Both the position numbers and the translations under genes were made by a program. The notes under the pieces are model-generated. The model did no database searches. It was not told the DNA's origin and saw only the letters and a program-made list of their open reading frames with translations. 64,000 nucleotides of DNA, from contig OV121097.1 in assembly GCA_921293015.1 (NCBI GenBank), positions 16,615,924 through 16,679,923 of the forward strand, given 5' to 3'. Below are positions 13,056-23,200 of the stretch, piece after piece (within the stretch, counting starts at the first letter, position 1; each line of letters opens with the position of its first letter). The DNA is from Phorcus lineatus (Eukaryota > Mollusca > Gastropoda > Trochida > Trochidae).

Positions 13056-14440
13056 TTGTGTCTAGTTTTATTTCTAATATGCAAACAAATTCAATAATCT
13101 CATTTACAGAAGTTTATAACCTTCGAGTGTTAGAGTTTTCAAAATACTGTAATTTTCATGAAAAGTTCATAATATCCTCGGATGAAAAACTAGTGACAAA
13201 TTTGAACTTTTAGATAATTATAACATTGGAGGATATTCACGGTAAATATCAACTTGTATTTAAACGGTGAGGGACCAGTTCTCTGGTCAATGTTTATGAT
13301 TAATCAATAGATTAAGTTAAAGTCCTCAAATTTCACATTTACATCCTATTGTTCACACTCCATTATTTTTTAGTAATGAAAAGTTGTCTTATACATCAGT
13401 TTAATGCCTTTTCATACCCCAGACTTACATTATACTGAAATGGATATATTAGAAGTAAAAATAATGATACCAAAAGTTGATCTTTTTGATTCTATAACCG
13501 AATTTGTTCATCACTGAATTTAAAAAGTGTTGAAGTTATTGTGAGATTCATAAAAATATCCTGCTACATGAGCACATTTGAATTTGCAGAGCTCCTTCAA
13601 CATCCGATATCTCGGGCCAAATTTCATCATAATGCGTCTTTAAAACCAGCAAATTAAATGAATACCTTGACAAATCTCAAGCTCCATGAAATTTCAATAG
13701 CTGAAAACCTTACAAGCTAAAAGCCTTTAGTAATTAGAAACAAGGCATTTGACTTTACGGATATCAGGGTATTGTAGGAGATCTGCAGATTAAAATATGC
13801 TTATGTAGTAGGATTGCAAAAGAATTTTTTACCCGAGAAGGGGTCACATCTTTGACAATCAGCCTTTGCTAAGAAAATCTTTCCCAGTACACTCTGGGAC
13901 AGTAGGTACTTCCCTTGTAAGGCATACCTTTAACCACTCTCAATGACAGACCAATTTGAGGCTTGCTGCATTGCACTAGAATTCTAAATGGTTTGGCCAT
14001 CTTTAATAGTAACTAACTTCGAATATATTTAAATTTGGATGTTCCAGTTCATGCGAAGAGCTTGGACAAAGAATTACAAAATGCAGCAAGTCTTTAAGTA
14101 GTTAAGAAATGGGAATCAGTTATGCCTTGCAAGGTAGGTCTGGACAATGAAATTATGATAAGCCTTGGTCTATAACAGCAAATTCATCACAAAATACAAA
14201 TACCAAAACTCTGGACAATGATTTTATCTATGTTTCATAACAAATCTCTCAATGAAAATAAAACAAGATTTCCTTAAGAACTGATTTAAAACAAATATAA
14301 AAGACCATATATCTGGACCAAACTTCATAAAACGAAACAAAACTTTGTCACAAACAAAATCGCATGTAAAACCAACTGAAAAATCAATTTTCATTTGAAT
14401 TCATTAACTGACGATCTCTTCTGAATTAAACCATTGAATT
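13056..14440. other. Intergenic region, nothing recognised
   Basis: AT-rich sequence between the presumed 3' end of the STXBP gene and the stop codon of the minus-strand CCHC gene. I see no exon, RNA gene or clear repeat. Confidence 0.5.
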
Positions 14441-14463
14441 TGGAGACATTCAAAGTTCAGCAA

Positions 14464-15459
14464 CTACAGAGATGTAGAGAAGAATCTAGGCAGACCCCAT
14501 CTCAAGTCGATGATCCGGTTTCTCTTCTTCACGTTCATGAAAGCTCCAAAGAGCGGCCAGATGGAGAACGGACTCCAAGCTTTCTTCTCAGACTTTACCA
14601 TTCCCTCGACAACAGAATTATCTTTCTTTGGTACCACCACCTCCGGTACGACGGGCGTCTTGGCAACGGGAGCAGACTTCCGTTTTGGTTTTGATTTGGT
14701 GTTTTGACCCTTCGGTGGCGATCTGTTGCCGTAATAAGAAGACTTCCCGACACTTCTTGCCAATGGAGAGTCCCTGTTGACGTAGATTGTTGCGTTAGGG
14801 TGCTCTGGGCTTTCAACAGCGATAAGATAGGGTTGGAATTCTCGCTCAAAGAGACATTGCCTCCTGATATGACCAGTATGGTTGCAATAGAGGCAGACGG
14901 GTTCCCGATCTCGCAGATTGATAAGAACTTCGTTGTTGTGGATCTCCAGACGATGTGGCAGCTTAACCAGTTGGAACCAATTCATGTCAACAACCACATT
15001 TCGAACCACTCGAGGTTTCCCGCGCTTGTAGGTGACCTTTTCGCGGTTGATTTTGATCACCCTGTCAACGTATTCCTTCAGGGCTTGCACAACTCGCGTG
15101 TCAGGGATTCTTGGCGGCAGACGATGGATTCTTAGGCAATATTCTGCCCCCTCGTATGGACTTGCTGTGTAACGGGTCCCGTCGCATTCGAACGGCGAAT
15201 ACTTTGCAAGTTCGTCCAATGCCCGCTTCTCTTTGAAGGTCAGTGTCCACTTCTGGATCATTGGCGTCCGAACGAATGCTTCTATATCCTTGTGGAGGTT
15301 TTTGGACTCAAGAAACCTCATCACCGCCTCCTTGTCGAATCTTCCATCAACACAAAGTATGTCTGCGGTTCTCAACATAATCTCCTTATTAAAGAACCAT
15401 TCGGGAATCGCAGCAGCGTAAATAAAGTTAGTGTCGCACATCCTTAGTATTAAAGTCAA
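14464..15459 (-). CDS. Intronless CCHC zinc-knuckle protein, gag/LINE-ORF1-like
   Basis: An uninterrupted 331-codon frame, more GC-rich than its surroundings. A canonical zinc knuckle CX2CX4HX4C is at residues 189-202 (CLYCNHTGHIRRQC). It is preceded by a segment of about 100 residues rich in beta-type alternation (RVVRNVVVDMNWFQLVKLPHR) and followed by a basic low-complexity region around residues 240-275 (SPPKGQNTKSKPKRKSAP). This order resembles the RNA-binding ORF1 of non-LTR retrotransposons and domesticated ZCCHC3-like proteins. No reverse transcriptase or LTR adjoins it. A second Met at residue 7 could be the start. It could be a recent ORF1 remnant or a domesticated host gene; the intact frame favours function, but copy number is unknown. 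Confidence 0.7.
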   Translation of the reverse strand: MTLILRMCDTNFIYAAAIPEWFFNKEIMLRTADILCVDGRFDKEAVMRFLESKNLHKDIEAFVRTPMIQKWTLTFKEKRALDELAKYSPFECDGTRYTASPYEGAEYCLRIHRLPPRIPDTRVVQALKEYVDRVIKINREKVTYKRGKPRVVRNVVVDMNWFQLVKLPHRLEIHNNEVLINLRDREPVCLYCNHTGHIRRQCLFEREFQPYLIAVESPEHPNATIYVNRDSPLARSVGKSSYYGNRSPPKGQNTKSKPKRKSAPVAKTPVVPEVVVPKKDNSVVEGMVKSEKKAWSPFSIWPLFGAFMNVKKRNRIIDLRWGLPRFFSTSL

Positions 15460-15469
15460 TTTAGTTACA

Positions 15470-16197
15470 TAAAGTCAATGCCGTTGATTCTTGTCACAAA
15501 CAATCACTCACCGCGTACTTCACACACGTGTTAACTGTATGAATGCTTCGTGACAACTGATGCACGCACTGCGTGGCGAACTGTGAACTACCCGGATGTG
15601 ATATGTGTTCACTTGCTCTCACCTGCCTGTCCGGGTTCTAACGAAATGAATCGACGAACGTCTTTTTAAAACCGTTGGAATTTATTTCCGTTAAATAAGT
15701 TGCAATGAAGAACCAAATTGCGATACAAAATATTGTATCGTTTATGTTATAACTAAATAAAATAACATAATTCGGAATAGTTGGTAATTCTTCTTTAATA
15801 AAAGTGGTAAAGATTTGAATGGTTTAATAAATATTTTTTTTCTGAATGGTCATTTTGTACGAATCTCATCAAAAGAATCGCTCTTGTATTATACATTGAA
15901 ATACAATTATTGTGGAAGATAACCAGGGAATCTCAAATATATTGTATGCTTTAAAAAAAATATAATTCTTCCTTGCTAAAGCATCTAAAACGGTCGGATC
16001 GTTTCTAAAGGTTTAGATAAATGACACCTTCACCAATTGGTCAGTTCAAGATCTTAACTGTTTTCAGTACATAAGAAAAGAAATGAGGTCTCAAATTTCA
16101 CATGTCACTTCAACTAATATTTTGAAATTCTAATTATAGTTGCGATGAAAGTCAAAACTTGGGTAGTATTGATTAAATATTCTTGCTATTCTTAAAT

Positions 16198-16256
<59 letters not shown>

Positions 16257-17220
16257 CTGCACTTTTGCATTGTGTGTTCAGTCATCAGTGTAATAAATAC
16301 ATGTTTGATATTAATGGAAAATGGAAGAAAATGTTTGAATAGAAAATGTCCCTTTTAAAGACGAGAGTACCTTGAGTAAGACAATAGATATTACATTGAA
16401 GAGACTAGTCCTTGAGTGAATTGCATTTGGTTGAATATGAATTGATAAGAAACGAAAATCTTGTTTATTAATTAGCCAGACAGAAATGACCAGAAGGTTT
16501 AATCAAAGGTTTTGGGTTTTTTTGTGAATGAATGAGTGAATGCAACGTGGTTCTTCTTGTGTCACAATATGTATAAAGAACAAAATCTCCATTTTACAGT
16601 CATTTAATTAAATGGGGCTTCTGTAATAAGATTACCTAATGCGGATCGTTAGTCGTACCGAGATATATCCGTTATCTGTGCGTTCGTTGTATATTCGAAC
16701 ATATTTGTATGCACTGGTGCCTTTAAAAACCACGCGCCGTAGATTTCATATCATGGTTAATGGTGTTACTAACATGGACGGTGAGTAAATGATAAGTATA
16801 AGACATTAATTGTGTCAGTCTTTCTTGGACGCAGGTCCATTAACAATGATTTACCTTTGCTTATGCGAGTTTCCCCCTGGAGAAGATTTACTTTTAAAAC
16901 AGGTTAAATGCTATTATCATTAATGTTGGAAAACACAGATTATATCATTTTCTCCCAACAGGAGTAGCTCCATCATAAATTCCTATACAACCTCTGTCCT
17001 AATACGAATGTTTCTTGGTCTAGAAATGTAGAAATCTGATTAGACGCAATCAAAGTTAGTTGTGCAATCAGCGACGCCGTTTCAAAAGTCATCATTTAAA
17101 TTAGATAAACCTAATAAGTTATTTCCGTAAGCTTTCCAAAAGCTAGACTTTATTCGAATATGCACCTTGCACTTTGAGTTGTCTTTACAGAACACAGCCG
17201 TCTAATTTTACGAATATATC
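15470..17220. other. Intergenic region with one long microsatellite
   Basis: Upstream of the CCHC gene the sequence is AT-rich and holds no recognisable gene. A palindromic CACACGTGT near 15521 is an E-box-like site in the region where a promoter for the CCHC gene would lie. The CT microsatellite is listed separately. Confidence 0.45.
16201..16252. repeat. (CT)26 microsatellite
   Basis: An unbroken run of CT dinucleotides about 52 bases long, preceded by ATATC and followed by GATACTGC. Confidence 0.98.
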
Positions 17221-17249
17221 ATTTCACAGGCCTGTGTGGCAAGAGATAT

Positions 17250-17340
17250 GTTATTCATGCTGAAATATTACCGCATATGACATTTAGGTTCGTATCAAAG
17301 TTAAATAAAATGTTATTAAAATCACGGAGTGGCTCGTTAA
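17250..17340 (-). mobile_element. Fragment of TTAA-flanked MITE family A (one end)
   Basis: Read on the minus strand from 17336, this begins GAGCCACTCCGTGATTTT and continues TTTGATACGAACCTAAATGTCATATG. That matches, with a few changes, the left end and adjoining body of the complete element at 29807-30277. TTAA follows the terminus at 17337-17340. The other end is missing. Confidence 0.75.
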
Positions 17341-18006
17341 GGAGTCCGAGGCCTGTCTCAGTGGTTCTTCCCACAGGTCTCATTTTTTTGGTTCGAAATC
17401 CTGTCTTTACGAGCACAAATACTTTCGGAATCTACACACAAACACAAAATTGCAAGTTTTCTGCATTCAACTTTGCAAAGCTTCAGTCGACAAAGACACC
17501 AATCAACATATCTATAAATCTCTGTTCATTTATTAATTTTGTAATGTCCAAGGAAATATTGATTCATACTTCCAGAAAACTTTGACTATGATGTTCCTTC
17601 GAATCTAAACTAAGTCACTTTAAACATTGATGATCTGGTACATCAAAGGCTCTTGATTTGATAAGCTTATCTGGCCCTTGTTTCCCCAGAGCATCGTATT
17701 TTCTGTATATTACCGTATTTGCCTAAAAATACATCCAAACTAAGTTCATTCATATTTGTGCCTTTTTGTCATTTGGAAAGCGTTTTAAATGTATTGTTTT
17801 AAACTCGTACCAAGGCCAAACCGACAATAACATCAAAAATATCTTTCGACATTAAACTATTTATATTCTGAAAACAAATCAGCCATCCAAATGTATCTAG
17901 TTCAGAATTAGTTCTTTCAAATTCTATATTGATGGCTTGTACATGTTGCACTGATGCAAAAAACTTCATCTCGACGTAAGCGAATGATTTCTTTGACTCT
18001 GCAATA

Positions 18007-18540
18007 GGCTTACGATAAGGTTGTGTTCTCAGTCCTATTCATTTTTATTTCTATATTAGTGATCTATATCAAGATGTTAAATCAAACGGGAAACACGGTG
18101 TTAAAATGTTTTCAGACCTGTTAGAAATGTTTATACTTTTATTTGCTGATGATGTTGTCCTTATATCAGAATCAGTATTTGGGTTATAACACCAGCTAAA
18201 TGTTTTAGAACGTTACTCCTAAACATATAATTTATTTGTAAATCTAGATAAAACAAAAATTTTGAGTTTTTTTTTTATTTTATAGAAAAGGTGGCCCGAT
18301 ATCAATAAAAGAAATATGATTTTATGATAAGCAATCCTTGACTGTAAGAAATCAATAAGTTTGGCATATATGACTAACAACTCACGGAGTGGCTCTTTAA
18401 TGCTTATATTAGATGTTTGGAATTTTGGATGTAAAACAACTATTGGAATGTTTAACGAAGATTGGCAGTCGACATTATATTATAGCTCAGGATAGGAGTT
18501 ATATCGAATATTTAAAACACTACACCAGCCTTAAAAATAT
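18007..18540 (+). pseudogene. Degenerate non-LTR retrotransposon reverse transcriptase
   Basis: Translating + from 18007 gives RT landmarks in order: GCVLSPI, ISDLYQ, then the catalytic box LLFADDVVLIS (FADD at 18142-18153), then NLDKTKIL. Several in-frame stop codons (TAA at 18016 and in the region after 18190) and frameshifts break it. A MITE family A end (to 18396) interrupts the region. The FADD box with the preceding GxxQGCxLSP-like motif is typical of LINE reverse transcriptases (CR1/RTE type, by general family knowledge). It is a fossil with no intact protein. Confidence 0.85.
18348..18400 (+). mobile_element. Terminal fragment of MITE family A inside the dead LINE
   Basis: The segment TTTGGCATATATGACT then CAACTCACGGAGTGGCTCT ends in TTAA at 18397-18400. 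It matches the right end of the complete copy at 29807-30277 nearly base for base. Only this terminus is recognisable. Confidence 0.75.
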
Positions 18541-18817
18541 TTATTGCGTTTGACATCTAAGAAGATAATGCGTTCATTAATTGTTTTAAATTAGTACTGT
18601 CAAACTAAATGATTAATAGAGGAAGACGAACTTCGATCTAAAGCAGCGACAGAATATGCCTGTTACGCATAAATGGTATTTAAAGCGAAATGCACCTTTT
18701 GTTCGTTTCTCAACCATACGAAAATTTGCGTAAAAAGTATATCCAAGATTGGTATCTTTCCTAGGCTCCAATCAAAGCGTCTAAAAAATCTTTCTTCTGT
18801 TGGGAATGCTAGCATTC

Positions 18818-19247
18818 TTAAAGGGACCATTCGAGCGGGGTATTTTTTGTGGAAACGAAATTCAGGAGGACTTTCCTGTTAACAAACATATATGATTTTT
18901 ACATGATTCTTTTCACACTAAATTTCAAATATGTACATGAGGTAAACATTTCTGTTGTTCAAGATTTAACTATTTGACAAGGAATCTAGTGTATCGATCA
19001 AAATAGAAAAACTTCATGAAATGAAGCCAATCATCGGAGCTACGAATGTGGAATGCATTACTACGAAAAAACATTGTCGTAACTAACAACTTTTTTTATG
19101 AATCATTTCTAAATATGCCCCTCTTCTATCAATATATTAGTTATTTCTTAATTTTGTCAATGAATTAGCATAATACAGCACATTTGATTTCTCGCAATGC
19201 TAACATTTCAAGATGGCGAATGAAAGCCGCTCGAATGGTGCCTTTAA
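18818..19247. mobile_element. MITE family B with TTAA target duplication
   Basis: The terminal inverted repeats AGGGACCATTCGAGCG (18822-18837) and CGCTCGAATGGTGCCT (19228-19243) match in 15 of 16 positions, and TTAA flanks both ends. The body is 422 bp with no ORF. A TTAA target and short inverted repeats suggest mobilisation by a piggyBac-type transposase; the latter is inference. Confidence 0.85.
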
Positions 19248-19249
19248 GG

Positions 19250-19840
19250 TTTCCCCAATATATACCCCATTTCATGTATGACAGACGATTATAACGAATT
19301 CCTTCTTTTTATCTAAATACTTTGTGATGTAACTGTTCAATTCTTTTGCATGCAACTCCAACGTCCATGTCGCCATATAACGAAACTGAAAACTCATATA
19401 CACAGTGCAATGTCGAATACATGCTAGTTGAAAATCAGGCTTTTCGAATGATTACTTTAGAAACTGCGTCGCTGATGGCACAAAAAAACTTGGATTACAT
19501 CCAAACAAGCTTCCCGATTTTCTAGCCCGGGAAAAACTCGAAATAAAACAGATAAGAGTAGTAACCTTTGACTTGATCTACCTCTGTTAGGAGAAAGATT
19601 GTATTTGATGATTCTGTCATTTTGAACAGGTCTTTCTCCCCACTTCGGAATCAACATCCATTTCAATGACTGAATAACTACACAACACTTATTAACACCC
19701 TACATAGCTCTCGTTTTGAGTTTGGTACACAAATTTGATTTAGCTGTAGTAACATTGGCTCTCCGTGTAAACTTCATTTAAATTTTCATTTAATGTTGAT
19801 GTTTAGTGTAAATAAAACTGGAGTTTGTCCTGGGCTGGCC
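19250..19840. other. Intergenic sequence, nothing recognised
   Basis: AT-rich sequence between MITE family B and the minus-strand SINE. A 69-codon minus-strand frame at 19457-19666 has no recognisable motif and no splice context, so I do not call it a gene. Confidence 0.45.
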
Positions 19841-19849
19841 AATAAATCG

Positions 19850-20133
19850 ACCACATGTTGTTGCAATTCAATGACAGAACAGGATCTGCATCGCCACACT
19901 TGTGGCAAGTGGGTGTTGAACGTTGCACTGGAGGAAATACGGTTAACAAGGCTAGTCATGCTTTGAGAGCTGGAGACTGGTACTGCACTGAAATTCAGTG
20001 TCGCATTGCACCAAAACTTTACTGCATGTAGAACAGTTTTCTATAGCAGAAAATGTTGAGCCCCTTGCGGGATTGGAAACATGTCCCTCTTGATCAGAAG
20101 CCGAACATGCTAACCATTGCGCTATCCAGCCCC
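19850..20133 (-). mobile_element. tRNA-derived SINE, minus orientation
   Basis: Read on the minus strand from about 20133 it begins GGGGCTGGATAGCGCAATGG, continues with an anticodon-arm-like segment and GGGACATGTTTCCAATCCC (a B-box with one change), and closes with AAGGGGCT, giving a full tRNA-like head. The body shares TTCTACATGCAGT and ACTGAATTTCAGTG with the SINE at 10648. The 3' boundary is uncertain. It lies 120 bases downstream of the RPL7A stop codon. Confidence 0.8.
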
Positions 20134-20225
20134 AGATTTTTCCAAAGGTAAGATTTGTAGAATTTATAACAGGAGACTAGACAACTGGTAAAAAGGAAGA
20201 AAAGACAAAACTGTTGTTTCCCCAA

Positions 20226-20231
20226 TTTATT
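20226..20231 (-). terminator. Polyadenylation signal of RPL7A
   Basis: AATAAA on the minus strand, 22 bases after the stop codon, giving the very short 3'UTR usual for ribosomal protein genes. Confidence 0.85.
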
Positions 20232-20253
20232 TCCTGATGTAGAATCTTAAATA

Positions 20254-23200
20254 TTACATCATTTTCTGTGCCAGTTCCTTCGCTCTCGCCCTCTCGAACT
20301 TTGCTTTCTTGGCCTGTGACTTGGCGCCCATGATTCCACCGCCCCAGTGTTTGCGGATCTGAAACAAGCAACAAATTAACATTTCTCTCAAGTTTATTGA
20401 AGAAAGAAAAAAATCTCAATTCAACTAAGCTGGAAAGATGTAAGGAACCTTCAGTGTTTGTAGCTACTAGCTAATTAATCAAAAAAATAACCTATACCAA
20501 ATGCTAGTTTGATCACCAATTGCCTAGTTGGGAAATGTTTTATTCCTTCAAATGATTAAGATTAAAGTCTGTTTTTCAAGACGAAGATGTAGTACACATC
20601 AGCTCAGACACAGCCAAGGAGTGAATCAGTTTCAATCATACAGATGAAAAGTGACATCACCGCTGTGTGGACTACAAATTTAAATCACAACTCAAAAAAG
20701 ACCAGTTTAAAACAGCACTTGATTTATAAACCCAACAGGTAATTACCTCTTAAAACCAATGAACAGCTGCTAGTCTGTACCTATTTCAATCTAGCTAAAA
20801 TTAGCTATAACGATCACTCATTACATTTACTGATTAAGGTCATGTTCAGCTGAGCTTCCAACCATAAATAAAATGTGGGTAGGAAGTCTGCTTTCAACCA
20901 AGGACTATAGGTTCTTTTGTCTTTGTCTAGATTTATCCTTTAAACTTTTTCTGTGATTGTCTTAACTAATTAGTGAATTTACTTTTGCACAAATGAATAA
21001 ATTAACAAATAATCCACCAACAATCAGTACAAATCAATGATACTGCTATAATTTTCCATGAAATTCACAGCAATACATTGGTAACAATTTGATTTTTTAA
21101 TTAAGAACAGCAAAAAAAGGTGCTTGGAAAGCTTTATTGATTGGCATATGTAACCGCCCGTGTGACACGGAATGAGTGTGTAATTCTCTAGACTTATATT
21201 ACAGATAGTTTCACAACACTGTAAATATTAAAGTGTTTTGGGAGTACAACTGCAAGATTTACATATTTTCTTGAAGAGTCATGTGGACTAGTTATGCTAA
21301 TTGTATACAAATTGTTTCTTGGGGGCAGTACGATTGACATAATCTTACTATTTGATAGATATTAATCACATTTGCATGCTTTTGGTTATTTGTTGAATAT
21401 ATTTTTGAAAAAGAAATGTCAAAACATCTTTGTCAAGTCAAATCTATTCTATGACCAGCTCAGACACAGCCAAGGAGAGAATCATGATTTATCATGTACA
21501 TCCATAAGTCACATCACTGCTGGTTCATTCAAAATGGTTTTGTCAACATACTTACACAAGATTAATATTGGAATTATTATCTTTAACTGCAAAACCCTAC
21601 AATAACGACCTCTTCAATGTTTTAGTTTTGATTTTTTTTGCTTCTATCAAATACAAAAGATTGAGTGGATTCGTCTATGTTTGGAATATTTTCTATATCC
21701 CCTTAACAATCGATATTAGGCCAATACTATTTACTAAAATCAATTCCTTTTTGGATTGCAAGTTTTCAGTAACTATAGATCCTATTTCTTGTAAAGGATA
21801 TTGGGTTAGTATAATGTCATGTAGATTTCTTCGGCGAGCCGAGATGCTTTAATTATGTCAGCATTCTGAGTATATCTGGAATTTTTTTCGTCTAATTTGA
21901 GCTGGTGTAACAAATGTAATTTCAACCATTCTGAAAACACTCTGCTCAGGGTTAAAAAGCTCAAATATTGTGTTCAACACAGAAGTTCAGCTGAAAGGGA
22001 TCATCACTGCGGAGTGTTGTCAGAACTTTAGTCTCAAAACTTGACGATACAGAAACTCAAGAGGTACAGGTTACAAATCTGAAGGAGTTGGTATATAAAT
22101 TCCTATTTGCACCATTGGAAAGAAGGAGAAAGAAGAAGGGACTTACTAATGGTATTGTCTATATCACATTAAATTTTCTTCAATACATTTAACTTAACCT
22201 AAATAGACTTCTAGTTATCAAAATTATCAATTAAACAGTAATTTGAGACTTTTCAATGACTCAGACAGCCAATTGGAACGGAAAATTTTGTTTATAATCA
22301 GAATTCATCCCATTTTGCATCATCATGGTCAGTCGTCAATATTTAAATGTAAAGCAATGACTTCCAAGATCATAGATGAAAACCACCCAACAAGTATAAA
22401 CAGTAACTAAGTCTACATTGCCAAATTTGAGTGTAAAGAATCGGTAGGTGAGAGCTTAAGTTTCAATTCAATTTAAAATGTGGTGATTTTAAAGTTATCA
22501 AAAGGAAAAAGTGAAACGAAACTTGTTAGATGGTAATGTCATTTTAACATCTTAGTTGCATTTTAAAACTTGAGTCTCTTTTATTGAAATTAACTACTAA
22601 TGGTTTGCTTCTGAGAACTAACTCTGGGTTAAAAAGCTCAATAAAGTATTCAACACTGTACTTCAGCTCAAAATATTCATCATAGTTAATGTTCTCAGAT
22701 AAAGATAAAATACTTCAAGAAACATTGCATCCATTACATTTGTGGAAGTTGGAGATGTCCCTAAATAATCTGAATTAACATTAACAATTTTCAGTTTATA
22801 AATACATTAAGCTTGTACATTGCCTATGGTTTTGCCTTTGCTTCCACAACTGTGCCTTGACAAGTGTCATGTAAAAAGCTAGTTTCAAAATTCGTGTACT
22901 TCATTGGCCCTCAGAAATACTTCTCACTGTACAACGTATCAATATGACATCTGTTTAATTGTAGAATCAAATGTCTTGCCTATTTTAAATGTAATAATGA
23001 AACATTTATAATAGAAATGTTATCTTTAAATCATATGTACTAAATGCTTAAATAATTCAACTTATCAACTAAATTTATTCTTCATAGCATAGCTTGGAGG
23101 AAAAAACTGCATATATTGTGAGAAGTATATTTGTGTTGCTATATTCAGACTCAGACAGCCAATTGGAACGGAAAATTTTTTTATAATCAGAAAATTCATT

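Noticed and set aside
14434..15135. Several + strand open frames opposite the CCHC gene
   Set aside because: They are antisense shadows of a GC-rich coding region; only the minus-strand frame has a recognisable domain.
15521..15529. A promoter E-box for the CCHC gene
   Set aside because: CACACGTGT is a short palindrome expected by chance; noted only in the regional entry.
20060..20133. A tRNA gene on the minus strand
   Set aside because: It is the full tRNA-like head of the second SINE; the B box has a change and SINE body follows directly.
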